A stretch of 64,000 bases of DNA from Desulfovibrio sp. An276 (GTDB lineage: Bacteria > Desulfobacterota > Desulfovibrionia > Desulfovibrionales > Desulfovibrionaceae). The stretch spans positions 186,001 through 250,000 of the forward strand of contig NZ_NFJC01000001.1 in assembly GCF_002159665.1 (NCBI RefSeq), given 5' to 3'. The notes under the pieces are model-generated. The model saw nothing but the letters and a program-made list of their open reading frames with translations, was not told the origin of the DNA and made no database searches. Shown piece by piece: positions 43,291 through 52,678 of this stretch. The stretch's first letter is position 1. Each line of letters starts with the position of its first letter. The position numbers and the translations under genes are program-made.

Positions 43291-43371
43291 CCCTTATGGG
43301 AGCCTGCCCTCAAGGTGCGCAAACAAGGGCATATACGCATTTAAGGGCCGGCTCCGCGTTCTATGAAAAAA

Positions 43372-44601
43372 TCAAAGTTGCAGGCCGCTCAAACGCTCGA
43401 TGGCCTCGGCCGTGTTTTCGGGCGTTCCGAAGGCAGTAAGGCGCACGTAGCCCTCGCCGCTCTTGCCAAAGCCCACGCCTGGCGTGCACACAAGCTGTGC
43501 CCTGTCGAGCAAAAGATTGAAAAAGCCCCAGCTGTCCACATTGTGTGGTGTGCGCACCCAGATGTATGGTGCGTTTTCGCCGCCGTAGACCTCAAGGCCC
43601 AAAGCCTTCATGCCTTCACGCAGGGCCTTTGCGTTTTCAAGGTAGCCCTGGACCTGCTTCATGACTTGAGCCTTGCCCACAGGGGAATGCACTGCCTGGG
43701 CTGCGCGCTGCACTATATAGGGGCAGCCGTTGTACTTTGTGCACTGGCGGCGGTTCCACAGGCCATTGAGCTCTATCTTGCCCCCGCGCCCGTCTGCCAC
43801 TTTCAGAGAATGGGGCACGATGGTTGCCGAACAGCGCAGGCCGGTAAAGCCTGCCAGCTTGGAATAGCTTCTGAACTCCACTGCCACTTCCTGGGCACCC
43901 TCTATCTCGTAGATGGAGTGGGGGATGTCCTTGTCCGTGATGTAGGCCTCGTAGGCAGCGTCAAAGAGGATGACGCAGCCGTTCTTTCGTGCGTAGCGCA
44001 CCCAGGCTGCCAGTGCCTCGCGGCCAAGGACTGTGCCGGTTGGGTTGTTGGGCGAGCAGATGTAGACAATGTCCGGCGCCTTTTCCGGAAAGTCCGGTAC
44101 GAAGTTGTTCTCGCGCACGCAGGGAAGATACACGATCTTCTCGAAGCTTCCGCTTTCAAGCGGAGAACCGGCGCGGCCAGCCATGACGTTGGTGTCCACG
44201 TAGACAGGGTAGACGGGATCCGTCACTGCCACCACAGCGCTTTCCGAAAAGAGCTCCTGGAAGTTGCCAAGGTCCGACTTTGCGCCATCTCCTATGAAGA
44301 CCTCGTCAGGGGCAATGCCAACGCCGCGTCCCATGTATTCGCGCACGACAGCCTCGCGAAGGAAGGCGTAGCCCTGTTCGGGACCGTAGCCGTGAAAGTG
44401 TTCGGCGCTCCCCATCTCGTCCACTGCCGCGTGCAGTGCCTCGATAACAGCTGGCACAAGGGGTTTTGTCACATCGCCAATGCCGAGGCTTATGACCTTC
44501 TTGTCGGGGTTTGCGCTCTTGTAGGCCTGGACCCTGTGGGCAATATCGGTAAAGAGATAGCTCTTTTGCAGGGAAAGGTAGTTTGAATTGATTTCTGGCA
44601 T
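43372..44601 (-). CDS. dapL: LL-diaminopimelate aminotransferase
   Basis: The 409-residue fold-type I PLP enzyme shows the DapL pattern: N-terminal [27 protein letters not shown], the cofactor-binding [41 protein letters not shown], and the PLP lysine in [14 protein letters not shown]. It converts tetrahydrodipicolinate and glutamate directly to LL-diaminopimelate, bypassing the acyl steps of the E. coli pathway. AAGGA precedes the ATG. It follows dapF by 168 bases on the same strand; DapF epimerises its product, so two consecutive lysine/peptidoglycan steps are encoded together. Confidence 0.96.
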   Translation of the reverse strand: MPEINSNYLSLQKSYLFTDIAHRVQAYKSANPDKKVISLGIGDVTKPLVPAVIEALHAAVDEMGSAEHFHGYGPEQGYAFLREAVVREYMGRGVGIAPDEVFIGDGAKSDLGNFQELFSESAVVAVTDPVYPVYVDTNVMAGRAGSPLESGSFEKIVYLPCVRENNFVPDFPEKAPDIVYICSPNNPTGTVLGREALAAWVRYARKNGCVILFDAAYEAYITDKDIPHSIYEIEGAQEVAVEFRSYSKLAGFTGLRCSATIVPHSLKVADGRGGKIELNGLWNRRQCTKYNGCPYIVQRAAQAVHSPVGKAQVMKQVQGYLENAKALREGMKALGLEVYGGENAPYIWVRTPHNVDSWGFFNLLLDRAQLVCTPGVGFGKSGEGYVRLTAFGTPENTAEAIERLSGLQL

Positions 44602-44769
44602 GGGGGAATATCCTTGGGAATCCTTAGTAAAACAAGTGTATTGCTTGGAGATAATTGCAGAGGGGAGCTGTACGGAGATATTTCCCCTGGCAGGAGCGCA
44701 CCCTTGTGACAGGGATTTTCCGGCAGCCTTCTTGCGCCTGCTCCTGCCTTTCAGCTCCCATATGTCAGG

Positions 44770-45639
44770 CTAGAGGTAGAGTGTTCCGTCAAAGACCGGC
44801 ACTGCGGGCCCAGTCATGTAGACGTGGTTGTCGTGCTCGTTCCAGTTGATGCGAAGTGTTCCTCCGCGCAGGCGCACGTCCACTGTGCGGCCAGTGAGAT
44901 TGTTGAGCGCGCAGGCAACAGCCGTTGCGCAGGCGCCTGTGCCGCAGGCCATGGTCTCGCCTGTGCCGCGCTCCCACACGCGCATCTCGACGCTGGTGAC
45001 GGATTTGACGCGCACAAATTCGGTGTTGATCCTCTCGGGGAAAAGCTCGTTGTGCTCGAAGCAAGGGCCGATTTTCTCAAGGTCCATGTCCATGAGTTCG
45101 GGATCGTTTTCTCCCAGGAACACAACGCAGTGGGGGTTGCCCATGGACACGCAGGTCACGTTCCAGGTCTGTCCCATAATCTCGAGGGATTTCTTCACAT
45201 ACATGGCGTTGGGATCCTGGCCTTCCGCCACCTTCAGGGGGATGGCTGCCATGCCCAGAATGGGTTCGCCCATGTCGATGGTTGCGCCACTCACCTGGCC
45301 CTCGTCCAGGATGAGGCGAGCCACCTTGATGCCGGCACCTGTCTCTATGCGTATCACCTTTTCGCGCACAAGGCCGCGCTCGTACACATAGCGGGCCACG
45401 CAGCGGGTGGCGTTGCCGCACATCTGGGCCTCTGTGCCGTCGGGATTGAACATGCGCATGCGCACATCAGCCCTGTTGGAGGGCTCCATGATCACAAGGC
45501 CGTCGGAGCCTATGCCAAAGTGGCGGTCGGAAACCCTCTTCGCAAGAGCCGAAGGATCGTTCACGTGTTCGGAAAAGCCGTTGATGTACACGTAGTCGTT
45601 GCCGCAGCCCTGCATCTTGGTAAATTTGATGGTTTTCAT
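44770..45639 (-). CDS. dapF: Diaminopimelate epimerase
   Basis: The 289-residue protein has two mirrored halves, each giving one catalytic cysteine: AQMCGNATRC and MACGTGACATAVA. Other conserved pieces are KMQGCGNDYVYI, RHFGIGSDGLVI and GNPHCVVF. It interconverts LL- and meso-diaminopimelate in the cytoplasm for lysine and peptidoglycan. AAGGAGAAATGC precedes the ATG at 45639; upstream in-frame codons are not protein-like. It is the first gene of the dapF-dapL unit. Confidence 0.96.
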   Translation of the reverse strand: MKTIKFTKMQGCGNDYVYINGFSEHVNDPSALAKRVSDRHFGIGSDGLVIMEPSNRADVRMRMFNPDGTEAQMCGNATRCVARYVYERGLVREKVIRIETGAGIKVARLILDEGQVSGATIDMGEPILGMAAIPLKVAEGQDPNAMYVKKSLEIMGQTWNVTCVSMGNPHCVVFLGENDPELMDMDLEKIGPCFEHNELFPERINTEFVRVKSVTSVEMRVWERGTGETMACGTGACATAVACALNNLTGRTVDVRLRGGTLRINWNEHDNHVYMTGPAVPVFDGTLYL

Positions 45640-46148
45640 GCATTTCTCCTTCATGGCCGCACGAAAAGTCCAGGGCAAGGGCCCTTTTTCGTTAATGTCG
45701 GACTTGTCGCGCTGACCGGCGTCTGTTTGGTGTCTTTTTGGGAGTATGTTCGCCAAATCTAGCACGCAGGCCGCAAGCTTGCCAAGACGCATCCCCTGTT
45801 ACAAGCCCCAATTGCTTGCAATCTCCTCTCTTGTCTCAAGAGTACGGGGATGGTCCTGCAAGGCAAGACCCAGCATGCCCCATTTCAGAAGACATGCATG
45901 GGGGAAAGATATGGGCTCTTCAAAGGACCTCTATTCCCCCGAAAGAAACCCTTCGAAGAGCCCTGTTTGAACCTGGCCCTATAGCCGACACGGCATCCCC
46001 CCGGAAGGTGCCGGCTCTTGCCAGGACATTTTGCCTTCTTTAAGCTTTTCCCATCCCCTGGCCCCTTTCCCCCGAAGTGGGCTAAAGGGACGGGGAAAAC
46101 CGATTTTGAAGGCAATTTGCTATTTATGTTTCTGCTCCAGAGTAATCC
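45640..46148. other. Intergenic region between glnN and dapF with an imperfect inverted repeat
   Basis: No gene is supportable in these 509 bases. One feature stands out: GGGCTCTTCAAAGG (45913-45926) pairs with CCTTCGAAGAGCCC (45950-45963) with one mismatch around a 23-nt loop. On neither strand is it followed by a clear T-run. It may be the glnN transcript's 3' structure, although it lies about 185 bases beyond the stop. The dapF promoter should lie in the first 150 bases above 45640. Confidence 0.45.
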
Positions 46149-48326
<2,178 letters not shown>

Positions 48327-48445
48327 CGTGATTCTCCCGGGAAAACCGTCCAGGGGAAGCATCCCCTGGCCCATCCCCTCTGGCAGGCTTGCGCCTTGCC
48401 TTGTGAAGAAAGTTGTCCGGACGTTTTCGCCCGCTCTTCCCCTAA

Positions 48446-48462
48446 AGCAAGGAGCGTGCCAA
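48446..48462 (-). promoter_or_regulatory. Sigma-54 (-24/-12) promoter of the glutamine synthetase gene
   Basis: On the minus strand TTGGCACG (48462-48455), four bases, then TTGCT (48450-48446) match the sigma-54 consensus TGGCACG-N4-TTGCW fully, with canonical GG/GC spacing. The predicted start gives a leader of roughly 110 nt before the glnN ATG. An enhancer-binding activator gene ends 279 bases further upstream. Confidence 0.9.
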
Positions 48463-48538
48463 AAGCTCATTTTGGGGCAAGAAGCAGTGCAAACGGCTTG
48501 TGAACAAAAGCGTTTTTCCCGCCATTTCCAGTCCTTGC

Positions 48539-48586
48539 AAAAAAAGGGCGCAGGCACCCTCACGAATTTCATGAAGCTGCCTGCGC
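48539..48586 (-). terminator. Terminator of the NifA-like gene
   Basis: GCGCAGGCA (48548-48556) pairs with TGCCTGCGC (48578-48586); the loop contains an inner TTCATGAA palindrome. On the minus strand the stem is followed by CC and a run of Ts (48545-48539). It separates the activator gene from the sigma-54 promoter of glnN. Confidence 0.75.
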
Positions 48587-48605
48587 ACAATTTTTGTCTC
48601 TAATC

Positions 48606-48735
48606 TACAAATTTGTATTTTTTATACCTGAAAGCGCCTGTCCTGGACTGATATTTTTCCACTATGGGCTTTCAAGATGCCGAAATCACATAACACTCTT
48701 GCCAAAAGCACAAAAATGACAAATTTGTCGTTTTT
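48606..48735. promoter_or_regulatory. Two palindromes sharing ACAAATTTGT upstream of the glnN promoter
   Basis: TACAAATTTGTA (48606-48617) is perfect. The second, AAAAATGACAAA (48712-48723) with TTTGTCGTTTTT (48724-48735), is a 24-bp palindrome with one mismatch. They lie about 150 and 255 bp upstream of the sigma-54 promoter, where enhancer-type sites for AAA+ activators usually sit. The second also follows the activator's stop codon directly, so it could form part of its 3' end. Confidence 0.5.
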
Positions 48736-48740
48736 GCACC

Positions 48741-50363
48741 TCAGGCATCGGCCTGCTTTTTGTGTCTGAAGTCCTTGTAGCTGATACCGTACTTTTTCAA
48801 ACGAAGGCCCAAAATGCGCTGGGTGAGTCCCAACGCTGCGGCAGCGCGGGCTATCTGGCCGTCGCTTGCCTCCATGGCGTCTATGATGCAGGCCTTTTCC
48901 AGCTCGTCCAGATGTTCCTGCAGGGTCGCTGCTGCCCTTTTTTGCGCAGGCTTTCCGTCCTTTGTGGTTGTGCCAGCATACACGTGCATGACCGTTGGCA
49001 GATGCTGGGGCAAAATGAGGTTCTGGCTGCCCAAAAGGAGCACTGCCCGCTCCATGGCGTTTTCCAGCTCGCGTATGTTGCCAGGCCAGTTGTAGCGCTG
49101 CAGCATGTCCATGGCAGCAAGCGAGATGCGCACATCCTCCCTGCCCATTTCCCTTGCAAAGCGTTTCACAAAATGGTTTGCCAAAGGCAATATGTCATCC
49201 TGACGGTCGCGCAAGGGCGGCAGCACAATGGGAAAGACATTCAGGCGGTAGTAGAGATCGCGTCTGAAGGTGCCCTCTGCCACCATTTTTTCCAGATCCC
49301 TGTTGGTGGCTGTGATAAGGCGCACGTCCACTGGTATGGGAGAGCTTCCGCCTATGCGGTCAATGCTGCGCTCCTGCAAGACGCGCAAAAGCTTTGCCTG
49401 GGCAAGGAGCGAGAGCTCGCCTACCTCGTCCAGAAAGAGTGTGCCCCCGTTTGCCAGCTCAAAGCGCCCCTTGCGGGTGTTCACGGCTCCGGTAAAGGCC
49501 CCCTTCTCGTGGCCGAAAAGCTCGCTTTCTATGAGGTTTTCCGGAAGAGCCGCACAGTTGATGGCCTCGAAGCGCTTCTCTGCCCTTGAGGAGGCATCGT
49601 GTATGGCCCTTGCCGCAAGCTCCTTGCCTGTGCCGGATTCGCCCTGCACAAAGACCGTTGCCTGGGACTGGCTCACCTGCATGATCTGGGCATAGACATG
49701 GCGCATCACATCCGAATTGCCGATAAAGCCCTTGGGCCTGCCTGGCATGGCCATGCTCTCGTCCATCTTGCGCTGCGTTTCCCAGGCGGCGTAGCCCAAA
49801 AGCATCGCTATGATGAAGAGCAGCTGCTCCTCTTCCTCAAGGCGCTTATCGTCCGTGAGCAGTCTGTCTACCGAAAGAGCACCCACCACCTGACGGTTCA
49901 GTCGTATGGGCACGCAGATGTAGGAAATGTCGCTTTTTTCCAGATCGCGGGATCTGGTCCTGTTCAAAAAGCGCGGTTCCTCGGAGACACGCGAGATGTA
50001 CATGGGCTCGCCGCTTTGTACCACATGCCCTATGATGCCCTCGCCCGGATGGTAGTGCCCGCGCGAGCGCTCTGAGGGTTTCAGGCCATGGCTTGCCTCT
50101 ATGCGTATCTGCCCGCTTTTCGGGGACACCAGGGTGATGGTGCCCTGCATCATGTGCAGTCTTTGGGCCAAAAGGGAAAGCACTCCCTCAAGGCTTTGCT
50201 TGACGTCCGGCGTAGAGCTCAAGACCCTTGCTATCTCGAAGAGAAGGGACAGGTAGCCGCTTCCCCGCGCGCTGTCGGAAATCTCGTCAAAGTCCGCGGC
50301 AAAGAGGTTGCCACTGGCCCCGACATCCTTCCAGTCATCCTTTCTGTTGCGTTCCAGATCCAT
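48741..50363 (-). CDS. NifA-type sigma-54-dependent transcriptional activator (GAF-AAA+-HTH)
   Basis: The 540-residue protein has a GAF domain (about 35-190; [33 protein letters not shown] contacts), an AAA+ domain (about 212-450) and a Fis-type HTH (about 490-530; [20 protein letters not shown]). AAA+ motifs are Walker [15 protein letters not shown], the sigma-54-contacting [13 protein letters not shown], Walker [13 protein letters not shown] and the arginine-finger segment [14 protein letters not shown]. It resembles NifA and related nitrogen or anaerobic activators, not NtrC (no receiver domain). GGGGGATGC precedes the ATG. The adjacent glnN carries a sigma-54 promoter, its most likely target. 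The GAF ligand is unknown. Confidence 0.93.
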   Translation of the reverse strand: MDLERNRKDDWKDVGASGNLFAADFDEISDSARGSGYLSLLFEIARVLSSTPDVKQSLEGVLSLLAQRLHMMQGTITLVSPKSGQIRIEASHGLKPSERSRGHYHPGEGIIGHVVQSGEPMYISRVSEEPRFLNRTRSRDLEKSDISYICVPIRLNRQVVGALSVDRLLTDDKRLEEEEQLLFIIAMLLGYAAWETQRKMDESMAMPGRPKGFIGNSDVMRHVYAQIMQVSQSQATVFVQGESGTGKELAARAIHDASSRAEKRFEAINCAALPENLIESELFGHEKGAFTGAVNTRKGRFELANGGTLFLDEVGELSLLAQAKLLRVLQERSIDRIGGSSPIPVDVRLITATNRDLEKMVAEGTFRRDLYYRLNVFPIVLPPLRDRQDDILPLANHFVKRFAREMGREDVRISLAAMDMLQRYNWPGNIRELENAMERAVLLLGSQNLILPQHLPTVMHVYAGTTTKDGKPAQKRAAATLQEHLDELEKACIIDAMEASDGQIARAAAALGLTQRILGLRLKKYGISYKDFRHKKQADA

Positions 50364-50419
50364 GCATCCCCCGATGGCACAATCCCTTGCGCAAGCTAAG
50401 AAAAAAGGCGTTTGTATCC

Positions 50420-50447
50420 GGCCCGGAAAGGCCAGTCTTTCCGGGCC
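50420..50447 (-). terminator. Stem-loop downstream of argF
   Basis: GGCCCGGAAAG (50420-50430) pairs perfectly with CTTTCCGGGCC (50437-50447) around a 6-nt loop, 11 bases after the argF stop. On the minus strand a T-run appears only about 14 bases later. Confidence 0.75.
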
Positions 50448-50458
50448 CTGAATGTTCT

Positions 50459-51490
50459 CTAAAAGCCCCTTTCTGCCAGGGCAGCGTCTATGTCCGTATC
50501 CGCCAGGGTTGCCACCATCACGGCCTTGATGGTGTGCATGCGGTTTTCCGCCTCAAGGAAGGCCTTGTTGCGCTCGGATTCGAAGACGTCGTCGTTCACT
50601 TCCATGCAGTCTACGCCGTACTTCTGGTAGATCTGCTCGCCTATGGTCGTCTCGCGGTTGTGGAAGGCCGGCAGACAGTGCAAGAAGCCGCAGTTTGGGT
50701 TGCCGGTCATGTCCATGACCTCGTTGGTCACCCTGTAGGGAGACAGAAGCTCGATTCTCTCCTTCCACACCTCGTCGGGCTCGCCCATGGAGACCCATAC
50801 GTCCGTGTAGAGGAAGTCACAGCCTTCGACACCCTTTTGCACATCTTCTGTGCGCTCGACTTTCGCACCGGAAAGCTTTGCGTACTCTTCAGCCCTTGCA
50901 AAGATGTCGTCACTGGTCCAAAGACTCTTGGGTGCCACGGAGCGGAAGTTCACGCCAAGCATGGCGCACACGATCATGAGGGAATTGCCCATATTGTAGC
51001 GCGCATCGCCAAGGTAGGCCATGGTAAGTCCCTTCAAGTGCCCTGCGCATTCCTTCATGGTGAGCATATCAGCCAGAAGCTGGGTCGGGTGCCACTCGTT
51101 GGTAAGGCCGTTCCACACGGGAACAGAGCTGTACCTTGCAAGGGTCTCAACCCTTTTTTGCTCAAAACCGCGGTACTCAATGCCGTCAAAAAAGCCGCTC
51201 AAGACGCGAGCCGTGTCCGCAAGGGACTCCTTCTTGCCCATCTGCGATCCGCTGGGGCCAATATAGGTCACATGTGCGCCCTGGTCGTGCGCAGCCACCT
51301 CGAAGGAGCAGCGCGTTCTTGTGCTGTCCTTTTCGAACAAAAGGGCAATGTTGCGCCCTTCCATGAGTTTTGGCTCGTTGCGGGCCTTCTTGGCGGCCTT
51401 GAGACGCGCCGCGAGATCGATGAGGTATTCGAGATCCGCTGGGGTAAAGTCGATTTCCTTGAGAAAATGCCGTCCGGACAGCCTGTTCAT
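50459..51490 (-). CDS. argF: Ornithine carbamoyltransferase
   Basis: The 343-residue protein has the carbamoyl-phosphate motif [12 protein letters not shown], the [11 protein letters not shown] segment, the ornithine-side loop with DVWVSMGE and the catalytic cysteine in [10 protein letters not shown]. It makes citrulline from ornithine and carbamoyl phosphate in arginine synthesis; without an arcA/arcC neighbour a catabolic role is unlikely. GGAGGAGATAG precedes the ATG. It stands alone, with a hairpin after it. Length and motifs exclude aspartate carbamoyltransferase and N-acetylornithine carbamoyltransferase. Confidence 0.96.
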   Translation of the reverse strand: MNRLSGRHFLKEIDFTPADLEYLIDLAARLKAAKKARNEPKLMEGRNIALLFEKDSTRTRCSFEVAAHDQGAHVTYIGPSGSQMGKKESLADTARVLSGFFDGIEYRGFEQKRVETLARYSSVPVWNGLTNEWHPTQLLADMLTMKECAGHLKGLTMAYLGDARYNMGNSLMIVCAMLGVNFRSVAPKSLWTSDDIFARAEEYAKLSGAKVERTEDVQKGVEGCDFLYTDVWVSMGEPDEVWKERIELLSPYRVTNEVMDMTGNPNCGFLHCLPAFHNRETTIGEQIYQKYGVDCMEVNDDVFESERNKAFLEAENRMHTIKAVMVATLADTDIDAALAERGF

Positions 51491-51866
51491 TGAATTCTAT
51501 CTCCTCCGGGAGAAGTAATGTCCTCCCGCACAAGCCCCTGTCCGGGGGATGGGAAGCCAGGCTTCCCAGGCAGGGAGATTTTCGGGAGTGAAAAAAGGAA
51601 CGTATACCGAAAGACAGTCTTTGGCAAATACTTGCACGTCACAAAAAAGTGTTCTTTTTGGGAAAATTCAGGCTCATTGTAGCTTGCCTGAAGTCTCAAA
51701 CCAACTTAAGCCCGCCCCTCCACTCCTCTCAAAGGACCAGCATTGCACAAAAAAGGCCCATAAAGGTTACCTTCATGAGCCATGTATTTTCTATCAAACT
51801 TCATTTTAAAAGCAAACGGACACTAGTGCTGCAAGTAATAACAACCAAGATAAATATACTTTTGTT
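51491..51866. other. Intergenic region between the toxin gene and argF
   Basis: No gene, repeat or convincing regulatory site is visible in these 376 bases. Base composition falls sharply from about 51780 towards the toxin-antitoxin pair, which suggests that the boundary of acquired DNA lies there. The argF promoter should be within the G+C-richer part near 51490-51650. Confidence 0.4.
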
Positions 51867-52139
51867 CTATTTATAAAATATGTCTGCATGCGTACCAGTA
51901 CGGGAAAATATACAATCGTCTCCATTTATTTTATATATCAATATCCAGTCTGGAGTAATATGCAGATCTCTGTGCGGTTTCCAAGAGCCTTTCAAAGGAT
52001 GGTCTTTATACTCCTGAGGAAGTATTTCTTCATTTAGCAGAAGCAAAATAACAGTTTTGAGTTTTTCTATATCATAGCCACGTTGTTCCATCTTTTTCAA
52101 ATCACGACGGAACTGTGTTGAATACACGGGATTACGCAT
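51867..52139 (-). CDS. YafQ/RelE-family mRNA interferase toxin
   Basis: The 90-residue protein matches the YafQ type: TQFRRDLKKMEQRGYDIEKL, DHPLKGSWKPHRDLHITPDW, ILIYKI, and the terminal FSRTGTHADIF, whose histidine corresponds to the catalytic residue of YafQ. YafQ cuts mRNA in the ribosome, at in-frame lysine codons in E. coli. Its ATG directly follows the antitoxin's TAA with no gap, so translation is probably coupled. DNA is more AT-rich than the flanking genes. Reading frame and catalytic end are complete, so it should be functional. Confidence 0.9.
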   Translation of the reverse strand: MRNPVYSTQFRRDLKKMEQRGYDIEKLKTVILLLLNEEILPQEYKDHPLKGSWKPHRDLHITPDWILIYKINGDDCIFSRTGTHADIFYK

Positions 52140-52400
52140 TTAGATACCCAATTGACGGAAAAGATCCTCCGCATCCTTTGCTCGATGCAGATTTTCGCCT
52201 CTGTCCACCTGTTCCAAAGTCTTTCGAGTCAGCTCATTGGGAATTTCTACACCGAAAGGCAAACACTTATCAATGGCTATTTTTGTGAGCATCATACGAC
52301 ATGCATCAGAGACAGTCAGGCCCATTCCAGCCAGCACCACAGCAGCTTCGTTCTTGATGACAGGATTGATACGTGCGCGCACATAATCATTAGCAGACAT
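52140..52400 (-). CDS. DinJ/RelB-type antitoxin
   Basis: The 86-residue protein has an N-terminal ribbon-helix-helix region (DYVRARINPVIKNEAAVVLAG, MGLTVSDACRMMLTKIA) that would dimerise and bind DNA, and a charged C-terminal part (IPNELTRKTLEQVDRGENL) that would wrap around the toxin. AAAGGAGGTAG precedes the ATG at 52400; an upstream in-frame start exists but has no site. With the YafQ-like gene it forms a type II toxin-antitoxin operon, likely autoregulated at the inverted repeat just upstream. Confidence 0.9.
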   Translation of the reverse strand: MSANDYVRARINPVIKNEAAVVLAGMGLTVSDACRMMLTKIAIDKCLPFGVEIPNELTRKTLEQVDRGENLHRAKDAEDLFRQLGI

Positions 52401-52431
52401 TTGTCTACCTCCTTTCCAAACAAACAATTCA

Positions 52432-52447
52432 TGTGTCTTCCGACACA
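52432..52447 (-). promoter_or_regulatory. Operator-like inverted repeat upstream of the toxin-antitoxin operon
   Basis: TGTGTC (52432-52437), four bases, GACACA (52442-52447). It lies 32-47 bases upstream of the antitoxin start, the usual position for the autoregulatory site of a RelB/DinJ-type complex. Confidence 0.5.
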
Positions 52448-52641
52448 CCCCTATCAGTGAAATAGAGGTTGGCTCCTCTATCGGAAATCGTGATGGCCGT
52501 TGCTTCATTAGGATTGTAGCTCATTTGAGCACACTGTCAAGATCAGTATCAATCTTGGAACTCTTCGAGGGGATTTGTGGGTAGGTATCCCCTCATTGGC
52601 CTTTTCTGCCAAGCTCTATTTGCATCTCAGAGGTTACGTCT

Positions 52642-52678
52642 ATGGTGCAAAAACAGATCGCCTATGTCCTTGCACCAT
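52642..52678 (-). terminator. Stem-loop abutting the uvrA stop codon
   Basis: ATGGTGCAA (52642-52650) pairs perfectly with TTGCACCAT (52670-52678). It begins immediately after the uvrA stop. There is no T-run on the minus strand, so it is a possible 3'-end structure rather than a classical terminator. Confidence 0.5.

Noticed and set aside
43223-45900. Lysine riboswitch or T-box upstream of dapL or dapF
   Set aside because: The leaders are short and show only simple terminator hairpins; no multi-stem conserved architecture is present.
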